Positions 21,753 to 35,319 of a stretch of 64,000 nucleotides of DNA are shown in pieces. Position 1 is the stretch's first letter, and each line of letters starts with the position of its first letter. Source of the stretch: Lineus longissimus (taxonomy: Eukaryota > Nemertea > Pilidiophora > Heteronemertea > Lineidae); contig NC_088316.1 in assembly GCF_910592395.1 (NCBI RefSeq), positions 6,326,001 through 6,390,000 on the forward strand, written 5' to 3'. Under the pieces are notes generated by a model that saw only the letters and a program-made list of their open reading frames with translations, was not told the DNA's origin and made no database searches. Position numbers and translations under genes: made by a program.

Positions 21753-23580
21753 CTTTTTAAAAGAAATGTGGGAAGTACATCTAGGAAATTAAGGATAAAA
21801 CAGAAGTCCAGTGGGCGAATGGCTGTGACGCCCGATGAAATTTTAAACGATCATATGTTTAGTATTATTTGAGCCTGAGAAAGTTGTGGAAAATTAATTA
21901 TTATCTGACCTTACTCTAAATTAGTCAAACATTTTTTTCTCCTTTGTCGGCCCGCTTTCTTTGCAACGTGCTATTCAATTTCAAAACAAGTCTACTTCTT
22001 TTTTTGTAAATGTGTATGGGCGTAGAAGAATCAATAAGGAAGTGGTTGAAGAGAGCACGGTAACTATCTTTTCGGCAAACTCTCATTTCATTATTACCCA
22101 GCAAGCTTTCATAGCAACGTATATGTACCTTAGGAAATTCAACAAATTTAAATGTAATAACTCAATTTCACTTTTATGTACCATTTTTCATCCTGTCACA
22201 GATTGTGGCTGAAGCCACGCTCGCCTCATCAACGCATCCCCTGGTCCAACTGTCTGTGGGTTCGGAGGTAGAATAATAGTTAAGAAGACAATAGAACTGC
22301 TATCATATGCACGAGTTATCATCGCCAAACGTATGTTAGAAATAAATGAATTCTCACAATTAACAGTCCATCGAAAAATCTATAAATGGTTTGAAAAGAA
22401 GCATTTATATCGCACGCGACGCACTTTTTCATTCATTCGCATGAAGTAATGAATAGATCGGGGGCCATCAGTCACGCTTGACTGGTTTGAAGAAAAAATG
22501 CACCAAATTCGAAACAACTGATTGTCACAGAATTGGGACTTCTGTTTCAACCATCATGTGAACTTGTTATATCACAAGATTTCTGTTTCATGCGAATCGC
22601 TAATCTCACTAACGAACGTCCCCAAAATCAAGTTTAGACGTGTAATTTCACTGGATAAGAAAATCGTGAAGAGCATGCTCTCTTAGTTTAAACTCAAAAT
22701 GGTCAGCAATGTTTTCGAACGTTAAATCATTTAAAAACGTTTCGGTGCTCTGTGTGGTAAAATAGTTCATGTTTATACGTACAGTTGCATCACTGCCTTT
22801 ATAGCAAACACGGTGTCTCCCTAATATAATCATGAATGTGGCTTTTAGATATGGAAGATTGATTTAAACTCCTCCCTGCATTCTGATCGTGACTTTGTTC
22901 TCAAAGGACCGCAGGTTCTCCTCCCGTGCAACACTATGCTGAGGACGACTTGTTATGTCTTTCGCTGGGTCGGGTTGTCATTGTGCTCATCTAGGCCGCG
23001 GTCTGTCTGTTGTGGATGGAACAAGTCTAATACATTTTCACAGCCAACGGTATTTGTTTTTTATGGAATATTTAATGGGAAATGGGAGATAAAGACACTT
23101 TAAAACGAATTTAGTACAAGCAGTACAGTTCTCGCGCCCCAGTCGGTGTCAAAGCATATTCAAATTTGATGCATCATGAAGTCGTTCCTGAATGGAACTG
23201 TTTGCGAATTTTCTACATGTCCATCAGGACGAATTTAGCTAAACTGATCTGCGTCAGACTTTGAAGCAGGAATTGTGAAGATCCACTTTTTCGGGCGGTG
23301 AAAGTGTACAAAGTTTGGTAAAGCGCTGGTCGTGCGAAATAATTTTAAAGTTATTTTATAACTTAAAACGTATTTGTCTTGGTCATGTATAAAGAGAACC
23401 TGTTTTGATAAGCCAGCTTTAAATTGACCAAAAACATACTACTTTTCAAGGGAACTAAGTTTTTGCTATTTAAAGTTCATAGTTTTAAAAGTTTTGGGTT
23501 CATAGTCTGATATCAACAGCAGTTAGGGGCTATCATCCATCTTCACTGACACTTTTACACCGGTGTATTATGAAACCTTT
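21753..23580. other. Non-coding stretch
   Basis: AT-rich, with only short chance frames (61-83 codons). No RNA gene or domain was recognised. Confidence 0.5.
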
Positions 23581-23589
23581 CAGGAAGAT

Positions 23590-23752
23590 GAGGTGTCAAG
23601 TCAGCGCTGCAGCGCGAGCATCTCCGAGCGATAAGCTTGCCCATCTGAGTAAGGCCGGGCATCTCAGGCAAAAAGACTTGCCCAGAGTCTCACGCGGACA
23701 GAGGGGACCGAACCCAGGAGCCCCGTGGTCGTAAAAGGTTAGCCACGGCTTC
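23590..23752 (-). mobile_element. tRNA-derived SINE relic
   Basis: Read on the minus strand, a head with an A-box-like GTGGCTAACCTTTT is followed by a B-box-like GGGTTCGGTCCCC (23703-23717 region). Behind it comes a central segment with CTCTGGGCAAGTCTTTTTGC, a phrase common behind tRNA heads in invertebrate SINEs. The tRNA fold is degraded, so it is not called as a functional tRNA. SINE identity is inferred from layout and was not matched to a named family. Confidence 0.45.
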
Positions 23753-25200
23753 AGTAAGGACCAGAACGTATTGCAGTAATAGCATCAACGTGTTGCACCG
23801 CATCTTTGAACTACGCGTGGCAACTGATCAAAACGAAGGAATGCATCCATTCTATTGTTGCTCTTCAGGTAATAAGAAGTGATTATCTTGGAGTCCAAGC
23901 TTCCAGCGGAGTTTGTTTATTTATGGCTTGCAGCTTTAGTGGGTGTAATTTCCAAATTAAAGGCTGTCCAGTGGTAGCGCGCGTGTCTTTTTACGAGCAT
24001 TTTAAAATTATTTGCACTCTAAAGGCAAGTAACATGGCATTAAATATCCCCTGCCACGATTTAGCATTCGTCAACCTCTGATTTTTTTCCGCAATAGCGG
24101 CATCTTCGAGGTGGATAAAGAGTCCGGTTCAGGCGGATCATCAGGTGTCCAACTGCACTAATACTGCGGCCGAATCGACAAGTGGTCTGCACGGACGAGC
24201 GGACATCGCCACTGGCGAAGAAAGTGATCCTTTCATGTACCGTTGGAGAATCGGCAAACTTCAGTTTCAACAATCTGGTTTGTGCCTTATTTTCGTATCA
24301 GAAGCATCCGATCACCTGGCGTCTAACTACTGCAAGTGGGCCCATGAGGACGGTTGTCGGAACTGCGGACTGGGCAAATACAAACAAGAAACTCTTCACA
24401 ACACCGAACGAGAAGCGCGTGTTTCTTGTTGTCGAAGTTTTGTTTTTGAATTGAGATAACAGCAGAAGTGGCTCATCGATCTGAAGCCTTTACGCATATT
24501 ATATTCTAAGTCCTGTTGTTGACATCTAGACGAGTAGTTACCTCAACAATATGTGCGACATGTGAGAAAGTATAAGGTTGATTCGCTCTCCTCGGTTTTG
24601 GCATGTCGACCCAATGGAAGCCATTTCATGGGGGTCGATGTGACTAAGATTTGCCCTGATGACCCTCTAATAAGACTGTAGAACAATTTAGGCATCTGTG
24701 GAGCAGGTTTGTTTGGGACAACACACCGTGTATTGAACTAGGCCTGACTTCTTTTAACTGTGGGATAATGAAAGCGGTAAAAAAACGTAAAGAGCCTTCC
24801 CTTCTTGCGACCGCCACAATTAGTTTACGTTAATTTCCGTGTTATTGATAATTATAGAGTATTAACGCAGTTGGTAATCAACATGGCACACGCTGTGGCA
24901 TCATAAAATAGGCCATATTGTAATGCAACAACAATAAGGAACTACAAATAAAATGGCAATTGATTTGTCACACTATATTCTGGAAATGCGGCTTTCTTAA
25001 TAAAGCGTTTAAAGAATATCACAAACGAGGTTGTGATATCGTGACTTCAAAACCACTAAATCAAGATGAAAACAATATGTTTACGTCAAAATGGCAATGA
25101 TAGCAGAACAAATACCCATAAATTCATGGTTATGACCGGGCAGAATCAAAGGAGGCTAAATCAGCATTGCGCTGCAGCAGATAAAATAAGAACATCGTTC
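23753..25200. other. Non-coding stretch with two overlapping chance-length frames
   Basis: At 24145-24459 two + frames of 104 and 90 codons overlap in a GC-richer patch. The second contains a VILSCTVGE..ITWRLT pattern faintly like an Ig strand B/C arrangement, but no complete domain, splice signals or partner exons were seen. No gene is called. Confidence 0.4.
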
Positions 25201-25760
25201 CCGCGCTCGCAAGGCCAATAAATTAACTCTCCCTGTATTCTCTAGTACCCGCATTGCGCGCATTATGCGGTCATCGCAAGAGGTCTTCACTGCGCCCTAA
25301 TTACCAAATTAGGACTTTCTTATTTCCTCACATGGGTCCTCCTTGGCAACTTTAAATCATTCTCTTAGCCGAAAATAAGACTCTCGGGCCAGGGCGGCAA
25401 CGGGTCCTGGATATTTAACATGTGTCAGTTCTTTTCGCGGGGGATTTGAGTTGGCGGTCCGCCGGGTAATTTCGACCTACGGACGATAAAGGTTTCATCA
25501 CTGAAACTCGATTTAATTTCATCATAATTACGCAAGACAGTGCAGGTGCAGAGCTTTTGATCTCAACTAAATCGTATCAGGGAAAAGAAAGTTGTTAAAC
25601 TGTCTTAAGACGGGGCAGCTGTTGTAAAAAAACGCTTTCCTAGTGGATTTGGCTGCACCCTGCGACGGACGATGTAACCGATCTTGGTCTCCAGACCGCC
25701 CTGTCTGGGGGAGGTGCAACATTCACTCGGGCCTTAGTTACCCCAGAGTGGGCTTATCTT
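25201..25760. promoter_or_regulatory. Candidate conserved regulatory block
   Basis: A GC- and CpG-richer island in AT-rich DNA with dense transcription-factor-like motifs: palindrome CCTAATTACCAAATTAGG (25296-25313), TCATCATAATTACG, E-boxes GCAGGTGCAG and CAGCTG, and several TTAAT/TAATT cores. It has no open frame of note. The call is inference from motif density; only cross-species alignment can support it. Confidence 0.3.
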
Positions 25761-28700
25761 ATAACCTGGGGCTACCAACAAGGTAAAAAAGCAAATCATC
25801 AACTAAGAAAGTCACGACAAAGCCGCCGACCAAATCGGAAAAACGCGCTTCAAGTGGCGATACGATTTCATCGTATAGAAATCACCCAACCTGTCAAAAT
25901 GACTTTTTCACGTCTTCCTTTGATTATCACGTGAAAAAAAGACGTTAAGACAAATTTTATTGGCAATAATGCAAATTAAAGGGTCTATACAATGAGAATA
26001 GAGCACCTTGCAGTGCTATTTTTTTCTAATTGTAAGAGAAAAGCGTATTGACTTTCAAAAGCTCGCTTTGTCCCGCCAGAGCACTCGAGCACGCTGCCGA
26101 GACGCCATTGTTCTTTTTGAAACTTATTTCCCGCCGAAAATACCGCGGGAAATGCGCACTTGAAGAGCGCATTTTTAGACGTGTTTCAGCTCCTAAACGC
26201 GATGCGCGTTGTATTTTATGCCGAATATTGGGCGAGTTTTGCCTAATTCGACAAGTTACGTGCCTCTCCCGACCAGACAGACAAAGGTTCTTGACTCCAG
26301 ACGAACAACCTGCTCTCTCTGCCCAGATAATTTATGTAAATGAACGGGGCGCGCTGGAAATATACTTTAAACATGAAAAGCTGCATTGTGTTTTGTGTAA
26401 AGAAAACCAACAATTGTGAATAACAAAGAACAATTAATACCTTGCTTTTCTGGCAAACGGCAGATGTCCAACCCGATGGGAACATATTTAAAACTTGGTC
26501 TTTCTGCAGCAAACTTTTTGCGCTCTTTGGCCACGTGCACACCCATTTAGGACCATGGCCTTTCAAAAAATTTCATTTATTTGGGACGTTTTCGTCTTGG
26601 TTGGTGACAGAATATGATAGAAATATTCAGAAAAGAAGGTATATGTGACTAGGATTACAATAAGAATGGGTCTGTGATGACAGAACGAGTGGGGTAGGGG
26701 CACGTGGGTCCGGGAAACGCGTGCATGTGCGTCCCTGGGAGACAGATGAGGGGACCTGCTGATTGTGTTTGTAGCGCAAATGTGTGTCTTTGTCATTCTA
26801 TACGTTTGTTGAAGATTTTCCGATTCTTGTTACTGATAGGGCAAGTAGGATTGGAGCTTTTTTACAAACGGACCCCGCACGCGCAACAGCCAACGTCCAG
26901 ACCGGGTAGAGTCGTTTCTGGCCCATTGAAACTGTTTTATATGCTCTTGATCACCTGCGAGAGATCATGCCCAACAGAAGGTGCGCTTTCTCCCTGACAT
27001 ACGCCCCGTTTCGTCTGACAGGTTTATCCTCAGACAAGGTGTAAGCGACCCAGAGCTAGTCACGTCGCAACCGAGATTCCCCCGTCAGCTGCTGGCCAAA
27101 CAGTAGGCAGATAAATCATGAGACACGTAATCTACCGCCTCCTGATAATCATGAATCAACTCGGGAACTTATTCAATATTTAGCTAAATAATTCATTGCA
27201 GTGTCTTGATAATTCAGTCAATGTAAAGGGTCATTGCGGTTGTCGCCCAGACGATGTTTAGAAGTGTGTTATTCAGGACTTATTGGGCTGTGAACCTCGC
27301 CGAAAACATCATAAAAACTCCCACAAGCGCCTTGGACCGGTTCAGTGGCAGATGCCCAGATACAATCGAAATGCGACACCGCCAGAATAATAGTTACCTA
27401 TGATTCAAAAAATGATGAGAAAAAAATCGCTTGGCACCTACGACCCCCTCCTCTCTGCATATGTTGGAGGCAAACTCTGACAGACGGTTCGTCCCGATAT
27501 GAGACAAACATATTAGCCTCTTCCATTGTTATTGCCATCATTACATGAAGAATAATATTCATCCGCTCATCATTGGCCGTGTTTCAATACGATATTGGCT
27601 ATTGAGTATTTAGAGAACAGATGTACTTAGAAATAATTATGGATAAATTATTCCGAATGGCACTGACAAAGTCATGATGGTTCAACAATTGTGATAATAG
27701 AGGCGTTTTTCGCTCGTGTTCCCCAAACCTTTTCTCAATAATTCTCACCAAGTTGACGGTAAGTACACCAATTGAGAGACTGACTTTTTTCCCTTCGCGA
27801 TATTCCCATAATCACTCCTCCCACGGTTACTTTTTATCAGAAGATCAAGTTGATTTCCCCAACACGCTGTGCAAGTCCAACAAAAGAACAACGGCAAAAC
27901 TTTTCCTTCCCGTGGTACACTGCGCGGCTGGCGCAAGTTGTCTTACTACGCATGCCATTGTGATGCAAATTAGCATGTGAGTATGCGCTGTTGTAAAGCG
28001 TCCGCAACAGGCGCGCGTTTTCTTTGGGACAGGGAAAGAGCGCAAACGACTTTCGCCTTTTTTTCTCGGTGTACTCTCACTTCGCATGCTAGTTTTTGAA
28101 TGCGTTTACAAAACAAAAGAGCCTGTAATAATACCATTAATGAGAAAACAGACTGTTGAGTGAGAACACCAAACAAGGGACAACCTAAATCTTACGTCCT
28201 TGACTAAAGTTACCTTTTTGTCCACGCGCCAACGGTCGCGCCACAAACGTCATGTTCCAAAGATGACCACCACGAACGTTTGGGTGTTACGTCATATTGC
28301 AGCATAATTTCTTTTGTCAGGGATCCTCTATCAGCAGGTTAACAAACGTATGCTCAAATCAACTACGTTGTACATACTTCCACTCAAATGTTCGCGCTGT
28401 AAAAGGCACCCGATATTATATTCTAATCCCTTTAACATGTTTTATGGGGATGTTTTTTAATGTTCTTCCGATGTTATCATACATGGTCTTCCTGGTGATT
28501 CTTTTCTCATATCAACTTGTCATTCAATTGATTTACATGTAAACGATCTGGGATGGAAAAAGTGCCCCTCACAAACAGAAAATACATTACCCCCTGTATT
28601 TAGAATTAACAAGGCGTTTACAAACAAGTCGCCTAACGCTCGGACAACAACAACAAAACTAGCTTTTACAGCCCCCGTGGACAAGAACTTTTTTCGGCTC

Positions 28701-29721
28701 ATTTTCACAGCGGGGTGGACGCTCGTGCGCAGCTCTGCCGATTGTCCGACTGGGCCGGGTGTTTGGGACGGGCGATTCCAACCAAATATCCCAGGTATGT
28801 GCTGACCTGAGGCTTTTAGGACTTGAGAATTAGAGAGCAAAGATGCACACCCCGGACCGACGAGTTTGCTCCGGGGCGGGCTTTTTGAGACAACCACTGA
28901 CGTAGGTATGCCAACTGCTTTTAGAACAAAAGTTGTGCTATACTTGTTGGCGGCGATAAATGGTTGGGGAACCAAGAAGTTTTTTTCCCCTTGTATCCAA
29001 GTGAGCTGTCAGAGCGGCGCACAGGTATGATGGATGTCCGACAGTGGCAACAGAGCCTACCGTCTCCGAAACGGGTCCGTCCATTAGGGGGCTACTTGAT
29101 AGCTCTCATTTTTGCTACCGAGCCCGTTCCCGGCCCGCTTCTTTTTCTCTCACTGTCGTCTTTACAGTAGTATACATGTAGGTCAACATCTGTGTTCGAG
29201 CTGTAAAATCTTCCATATATATATTTTTTTTTTTACTGAGAAAAGAAAAAAGGTGTGTTGGTCGTGGGGTTAAAGGATGAGTAGCCGGGGTACCTGAAGC
29301 TGCCGGGTCGGTGTAACTATTGTCAGAATCCCTTGAAAAGCGCTCAACTCCATGATTCAGTTTGTTTGTGCAGCTAAAAGCTTACAGTTTTACCCATTGT
29401 TCCACGTTTTTTCTACCACACCGGCACATTTTATTGAAAAGGAAAGTTTGTCTGTTAGAGGGCGCTGTAGTTAGATATAGATAAGTGCATATGCTAGGCG
29501 CTGGGAAGATTTGGGGCTTCGAGTACATTGCACGTTGCGTGATAACGAAGAACTCGAGGGTGGCACCCTGGCGATTTACCTGGACCTGCGGAAACAATGC
29601 AGAAGTGAAACAGCCTACATTATGGGAATATCGGTATCAAAAATATGATAAATTTTGGTTATATTCCATAAGTATCAAATTGTATAAGCCGCGATTATCA
29701 AGTAAATACATGTAGGAAACA
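25761..29721. other. Non-coding stretch, about 4 kb
   Basis: No exon is supported. GC-richer patches lie at about 27900-28090 and 28600-29160. ORFs of 123 codons (+, 26048-26419) and 151 codons (-, 28520-28975) carry no recognisable domain. Octamer ATGCAAAT occurs at 25969-25976 and 27963-27970. TACATGTA occurs at 28534, 29173 and 29707. Confidence 0.5.
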
Positions 29722-30441
29722 ACCTAGCATAATAATAATAATAATAATAAATTCAATGAAAGTGCTAAAATGTATTTTCTTTCTAGGCACTGTACATATA
29801 AAACAATAGGGATAAGATACAATGATAAAATTAGCCCCTTCCCCTTCCCCCCCCACCCAATTGGGAGCCAGAGCCCCAAGGGAAAGGGCCCTATACAGCC
29901 CACTTACGTACGAGGAATGGCCAAAGGTCGGAGTTCAGCAGAGGATCGTAGCCCCCGAACCGGGATCTGCAGCCTGAGGAACTCCTGCAAATAGCTTGGG
30001 CCGCTCTCCTGGTGGAGGACATTGTGCGTCACAAGGAGACCCTTGTATTCAATGCGCCGTCTCACAGGCAGCCAATGAAGATTTTTTTAAATAGGTGTAA
30101 TGTGTTCCCTCCTCCTGCTTCCCGTTGCAAGTCTCGCTGCAGAATTTTGGACCTTCTGCAGGCGAAAATTTCACAGTTAGGCAAGCCCAAGAGAAGGGAG
30201 TTTTGGAAATCCAGTCGAGAAGTAATGAGGGCATTACCACCCGAGCAAATGTTACATCATGTAGGCGTCTGTGAACTTTTGCCAGTCTGGAAATTTGAAA
30301 GTAGATCGATCTTACAGTGTTCGAGACTTGAGGGACCATGGTAAGGTATGCATCAAATTGCGCCCTAACGATGCATGCATAAAATATGGTCTGCATTTTT
30401 TCTCGGACCATTTCAACATCGACCGTGGTTTGAGAAGACAA
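29722..30441 (-). mobile_element. 5'-truncated LINE (L2/CR1-like), ORF2 C-terminal region plus 3' tail
   Basis: Read on the minus strand with frameshifts. The upstream part (about 30200-30440) reads QVSNTVRSIYFQISRLAKVH, then RRLHDVTFARVVM.SLLLDW. Next comes a degraded RLQ..QNSAAR region and a LHWLPV-like stretch. Then RIEYKGLLVTHNVLHQ, SGPSYLQEFL and PVRGLRSSAELRPLAIPRT (about 29905-30060) follow. The order and spacing are those of the region downstream of the RT palm in L2/CR1-type ORF2. A degraded RALSLGALAPNW part and a tail with TGTACAGTGCC follow, ending in a TTA microsatellite (29729-29752), a usual LINE 3' end. The catalytic RT palm is absent. Confidence 0.87.
29729..29752 (+). repeat. 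(AAT)n microsatellite, tail of the LINE
   Basis: Eight AAT-type units. It sits exactly where the minus-strand LINE 3' end should be and reads as (TTA)n in the element's sense. Confidence 0.85.
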
Positions 30442-33400
30442 AAAGGGGCGAATGTTATAACATTTATTCTACATGTATTACATGTAGAATCAATATCATC
30501 ATAACTTTTTTGAAGCTGTTTCCGCAAGGTTTCCACAGATTCTGCACATTCCGATGAACCGCCATGGCCTTGGTAGGCCAAAGTCGTATTGTAGTGGCAG
30601 TGGTGGTGGTTAGTCCAAGATAGTATAGGGGCGAGGATGAGGATGAGGATGAGGTGTGATTATAGTAGGGTAGTGAATAAGAGGGGCGTTCATGGGAAAT
30701 ACGTGGTGGAAAGGTGTGTAGGGTAGGCCGTGATAAGAGGAAACCCAGAGTCAGGTAGGCTTTTTATTATCTTTTTCTTAGATATAGCAGGGACATGACC
30801 GCTACAACTGCGTCCAGAATCCATACAAGGGGCCCAATTAAGATAAACCCACAAAAGTCAGGCGAAGATTTCGGTGGTTATTTTCTGGATGACCGAGGTT
30901 GCCCAACGTTTTTACCCTAGAAGAACGTGAACTTTTACGAACGTGATGTCAGAGACCTGCACTCATGGCATCCGCGCCTGCGGAGTCTGGAGCTTGAGCG
31001 AGGTGCGGCTGTACCGCGCCCACCCCAGTATCATACCCAGATATAGAGGGAAATTCCACAATGGGTGATATGGATGGATAGTTCTGTGTCCAATCGGAAT
31101 GATGTTTTTTTAGGGTAAATATCGTCAAAAAAGGTTTTAGTTTTGTTGTGCATAATATTGACTAGCCACTCACATCTGCTTGGAAAGGAACGGATTCCGA
31201 ATTATCAATTGGTGTCGACTTTGTAATTTTGGTAGATCCGCGGAATAAATGATAAGTTCAACTGAAACACAATACTTCAGCCAGCGTTGATCATTGCACT
31301 CAGTAAGTGCCACCATGTCAGAAAGTTCCGCATCGCCTTGGGGGCATCCTCCTTGCTCATGGCGGGAACTATATTCATTTCAGAATTATGAGACTTTTAG
31401 GCTCTCTAGTCACGCGAAAATTTGCGACACGGTCAAAATAAATTGTTCTCTTTGAAATAAGATGAGGTTTTTATACTTTCATCCCAAAAGTGAGTACGAA
31501 TCGAAAGCCGCGTCCGTTTTTAATTCGATTACACTGCGCGATCACAACGTATGTGCAGTGGACTAACCGAAGCGAATACTGGAAGAGTAGAATGCTTGAA
31601 TATTATGTCTGTTTTAGAGAAAGCCTTGGGGATATCATTCGCTTCTTCGAGGACCACACCTCGAGTGGAACTTGTTTGAAATATTCCAGTAGCACTGATG
31701 TTCTAGGATATACTTCGGGAACAATACAGTATTGCCTCTTTAAATCCCGAAGTTCATTTCATCTCATGTAACAACTAATTTGACAGCAATAGGTGTCTGA
31801 CTAATAACTACACAAATTACAAGTGTTGAACATTTGACAATATAAAAGAATGCAAATAATCACAAAAATCTGTTTTTAATTCATTCTTTAAGCAGCATAA
31901 GTTGTTCAATCGATTCAATAATTCCCAAAATAAAGAAGCTAAATGTTTTATTCATTAAACACTACACGCGTAGTAATGTGCTCGAAATGGCCGCGTTACA
32001 AATATTTGGAGAGGAGGAACAGTCCACGCCCCCTGGTGAGATAACATTGTCCAGGAAACTTAACGCCTTTAGCATCCTAAAGTGTGCCAAATTGAATATT
32101 AAATTTTTATGAAATTTTGGTTACGCCTCTAATTGACCTTGCCTGAATTATTTTGAGCCGTTTTCAAAAAACTTGATCTTGGCCATATGTCCGCGGCCTT
32201 GGTCGCAGCGCCCACGCGTCCAGAATGTTGTCCTTGCTTGTTGTCCGTTTTATGTCCAAGGGGTATCCCCGGCTGGTCAAGCTACTATGAAACTGCAGGA
32301 GTCGCGGCTAAATGGCCCGGGACTAACACCCCATCCACCTGCTAAACAAAGCTGGTTCCAGCATCCTCTTCGTTCCAGGGGGATTGGTGCCATCGGTACC
32401 GCTTCCTTTCAAGAAACCTTGCGATATTCGCAAAGTTAAGTTGAAATCTAAAGTCTGTCTTCTCCAAATATTGCCCTTAATTACATTTAAAGCACAATGG
32501 ACATCGTACCAAATATCACCAGCATACAATAATGTTTTCAAAATGTTTTAATTATTAATTTCACGGACGAATAAGAACCATATTCCAAGTGTCAAGCCAA
32601 GCGAATTTATATGACTCGTCATTCATTATTTGCCATGAGGACATCGGACGGAACGACGTTGACGCCGTGGCTAAAACCCTCTCGCATTACAGGAGTCAGA
32701 GAAAAATGACAGGGTCGTAATATTTAAGAAACATTATGTAATTAAACACCATCTTCTCTAAAATGATATTGGCAGGTAAATGGTTGTCTGGTGTCCTGTG
32801 AATGTTGGCGCTATATCATCCAGGCTAATTGATAATTAAAATTAGTGGGTAAGAATTTAATTGGTCACCACGTGATACCCCCATCTGGGTGTTCACTTTC
32901 TTCGATTATTACATGGTCTATCGTCAAATATTGGGTTCCAGGGAAATTGTGGAGGTTGATCTGTCTATCACTTTCATTCGGAGACGAAACACTGGCGAAT
33001 GTCAAGGCCATTAACGTAAAGACTAGAGGGTTCTGTACACGAGAACGTGAAAAAATATTGGTTTCCGAAAGAAAAAAACATTCTAATTGAAATAACTATT
33101 ACGGGATTGTCAAAAATCTCATATGAAAAACAGCCAGAATTGCGTTATACAAATCCGCGACAGATAATGGGCGAGAATATTTCAGAGATTAATAACTCTG
33201 GCAAGAAATCAATATTATTGAGAGAAAGTTGCCAGGTCTTGAAGCTCGATTTAAAACGAAAGGAGTGGTGACTTTGCGATGAGTGGAGCTTCACAGCCAA
33301 CACTTGTACGCGGCTGATCTAGAAATAAAGCAGTTGCAGCTCTCTTGACCAAGTTGCCCGAGCAACCATGTATTTAAAGTACCATTTTACTACAAGGCTT

Positions 33401-35319
33401 ACAATACAAAGTTCACAATACAAGGACAGCAACAACATACATTTGACCATTACTGCTGAATTCATTATTAGATAGCATCCTACAAACTCACGACACGATC
33501 TGCATACGCATATAATCAAGATGCCATTCAGATCTGAACTCAACAAGTCTTTTCGTCAAGTCACTCCTATCAAAAGACACTGCTAAGTTAGGATGGACAA
33601 TCGGGGACTTTCTCACCAACCGAGGACTAAATTGCGCGAGCGAAATGTCCGTTCGAGGACTCGAGGGTATCTATTTGAGAAGATTGCGGGCTCGGATTGC
33701 AAGCATCTGCCGAAATCTTGCATCATCTCTCACAACGAGAAAGGCCAATTTGGACACCTATTGTACAACCGGACAGCCTCCGCGATGATTTCATTGTCAA
33801 CTGTGAAGGACATTGAACAACCTTCAAATCAAAACGAAATAATACATTACAAGGGTTTTAACAGACTTGATAATGATAATTATCTAAGATACCACCTGCC
33901 TCCTTGTACCTGGACTTAAGAGTCCGATAGGAGATGTCACTTCGGGTGACTTGCATTGGAACGAGAGAATCACCAATTACCAAAACTGACCTTGAAATTT
34001 CAAATTTAGATCCGACTCTCGATAAGGTTTTGAATAAAGTGCTAAACGATGTCGTGGACAATGTAAATGTCGCCGGACAATGAGTTAGTTGTGACTGCTT
34101 CGAAAGATTATAAGATGTAACTGTGTAATTCGATAATAAAACTCTAAATTCCACAATTGAGTTTAAATCGTCCATTTGATAAGTTTACAGTTGGTGTCCA
34201 TCAGATGCCAGTTTCTGTGACTCTTTATCAGTTCCACTTCAGGGCTGGACCAATTGATGCTGAGTTGCTTTAAAGGAGCTCGTCTGTGGCAGTTATTTCA
34301 AAAAGTAAAATGATGAATGCGTTATTATCAATGTACGTCTTGAAAGAATTCTTAAACATCGCATTCAGCTTTTTCTGTTAATTGTTAAAAATGTAATACA
34401 TTTTTACAATTCGATTTAAACTGTTAGGCTACAAAGGATTCGGTTGTTAAACGTGTGGGAGGGTGCCTGACGTGCTGGGCATCTCCTCAATATGTCACTA
34501 ATATCAAATAACACCTGACACTATTCAATTGCTGGCCATGTCCGACAAGAGTGACTTCAAAAACTTGAATGAGGTTACTGTGGTACATCATTAAAATGAA
34601 CTATGAAGCACGCGCGAATTTTGATTCTAAATTTGATATATGTTTGAATGTTAAATTGTTGCTGAAAAAACCACCATGGTACTCAATGTAAGACCATTTT
34701 GAACAATGAGGTACTTCGTCCGTAACCTTCCGTCGGTGTAATGGAGTCTGCGTCGGCGGAGTATATCCAAAACTTGTGCATGGGTCAAATATATTGCTAA
34801 ACTTGCTGTTCCTAGCTACCGCTTACCCGAGCGTATCTCTTTCAACAACCGCAATACAGCCAAAAAAGAAGTTCGTTGCGCGGAAATCTTAAAACTTATA
34901 CTCTCACAAAGGTACTGACCGTCGGCTTCGTGACGCCAGAGTTTTCGACATACGAGACTCCGCCACGGCGCAAAATTTGACTCTACAGTTTAACATTCTT
35001 TCTCGGTGGATTTGGACCCTTTGTCCTGGAGACATAAACATGAAACTTCCACAGATGAATGTAATACACATGTCATATATTTTAAATTATATGATTGGCG
35101 AGAAAATCTCCAAGTCTTCATAAATGAGCATTCCGGCATTGTAGTTGCCTGTTAGCGTAAGTACCTGGGGACAGAAAAACGCCGTGATGTGGCCGCCAAT
35201 CACCACTGACCTATATTAACTCTCACGAAGAACTAACAAAATAAAGAGTATAACTTCTTCATCGAATTTGGATTTGGTAAAGACTTTGTTAGCATACACG
35301 TGTCAGAGAGGAAAAGTCC
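30442..35319. other. Non-coding stretch, about 4.9 kb
   Basis: No gene is supported. It holds a GAGGATGAGGATGAGG microsatellite (about 30632-30654), a TACATGTA pair (30470 and 30479), a GC-rich patch at 30950-31040 and a GC-rich 88-codon frame at 32173-32439 without a domain. An octamer lies at 31850-31857. Confidence 0.5.

Noticed and set aside
28520-28975. 151-codon minus ORF in a GC-richer patch
   Set aside because: No domain was recognised. GC-richness alone lowers stop frequency. Worth only a BLASTP check.
32173-32439. WFQ-containing ORF (AKQSWFQHPL) as a possible homeobox
   Set aside because: Only three residues match helix 3. N51, R53 and all upstream homeodomain positions are missing.
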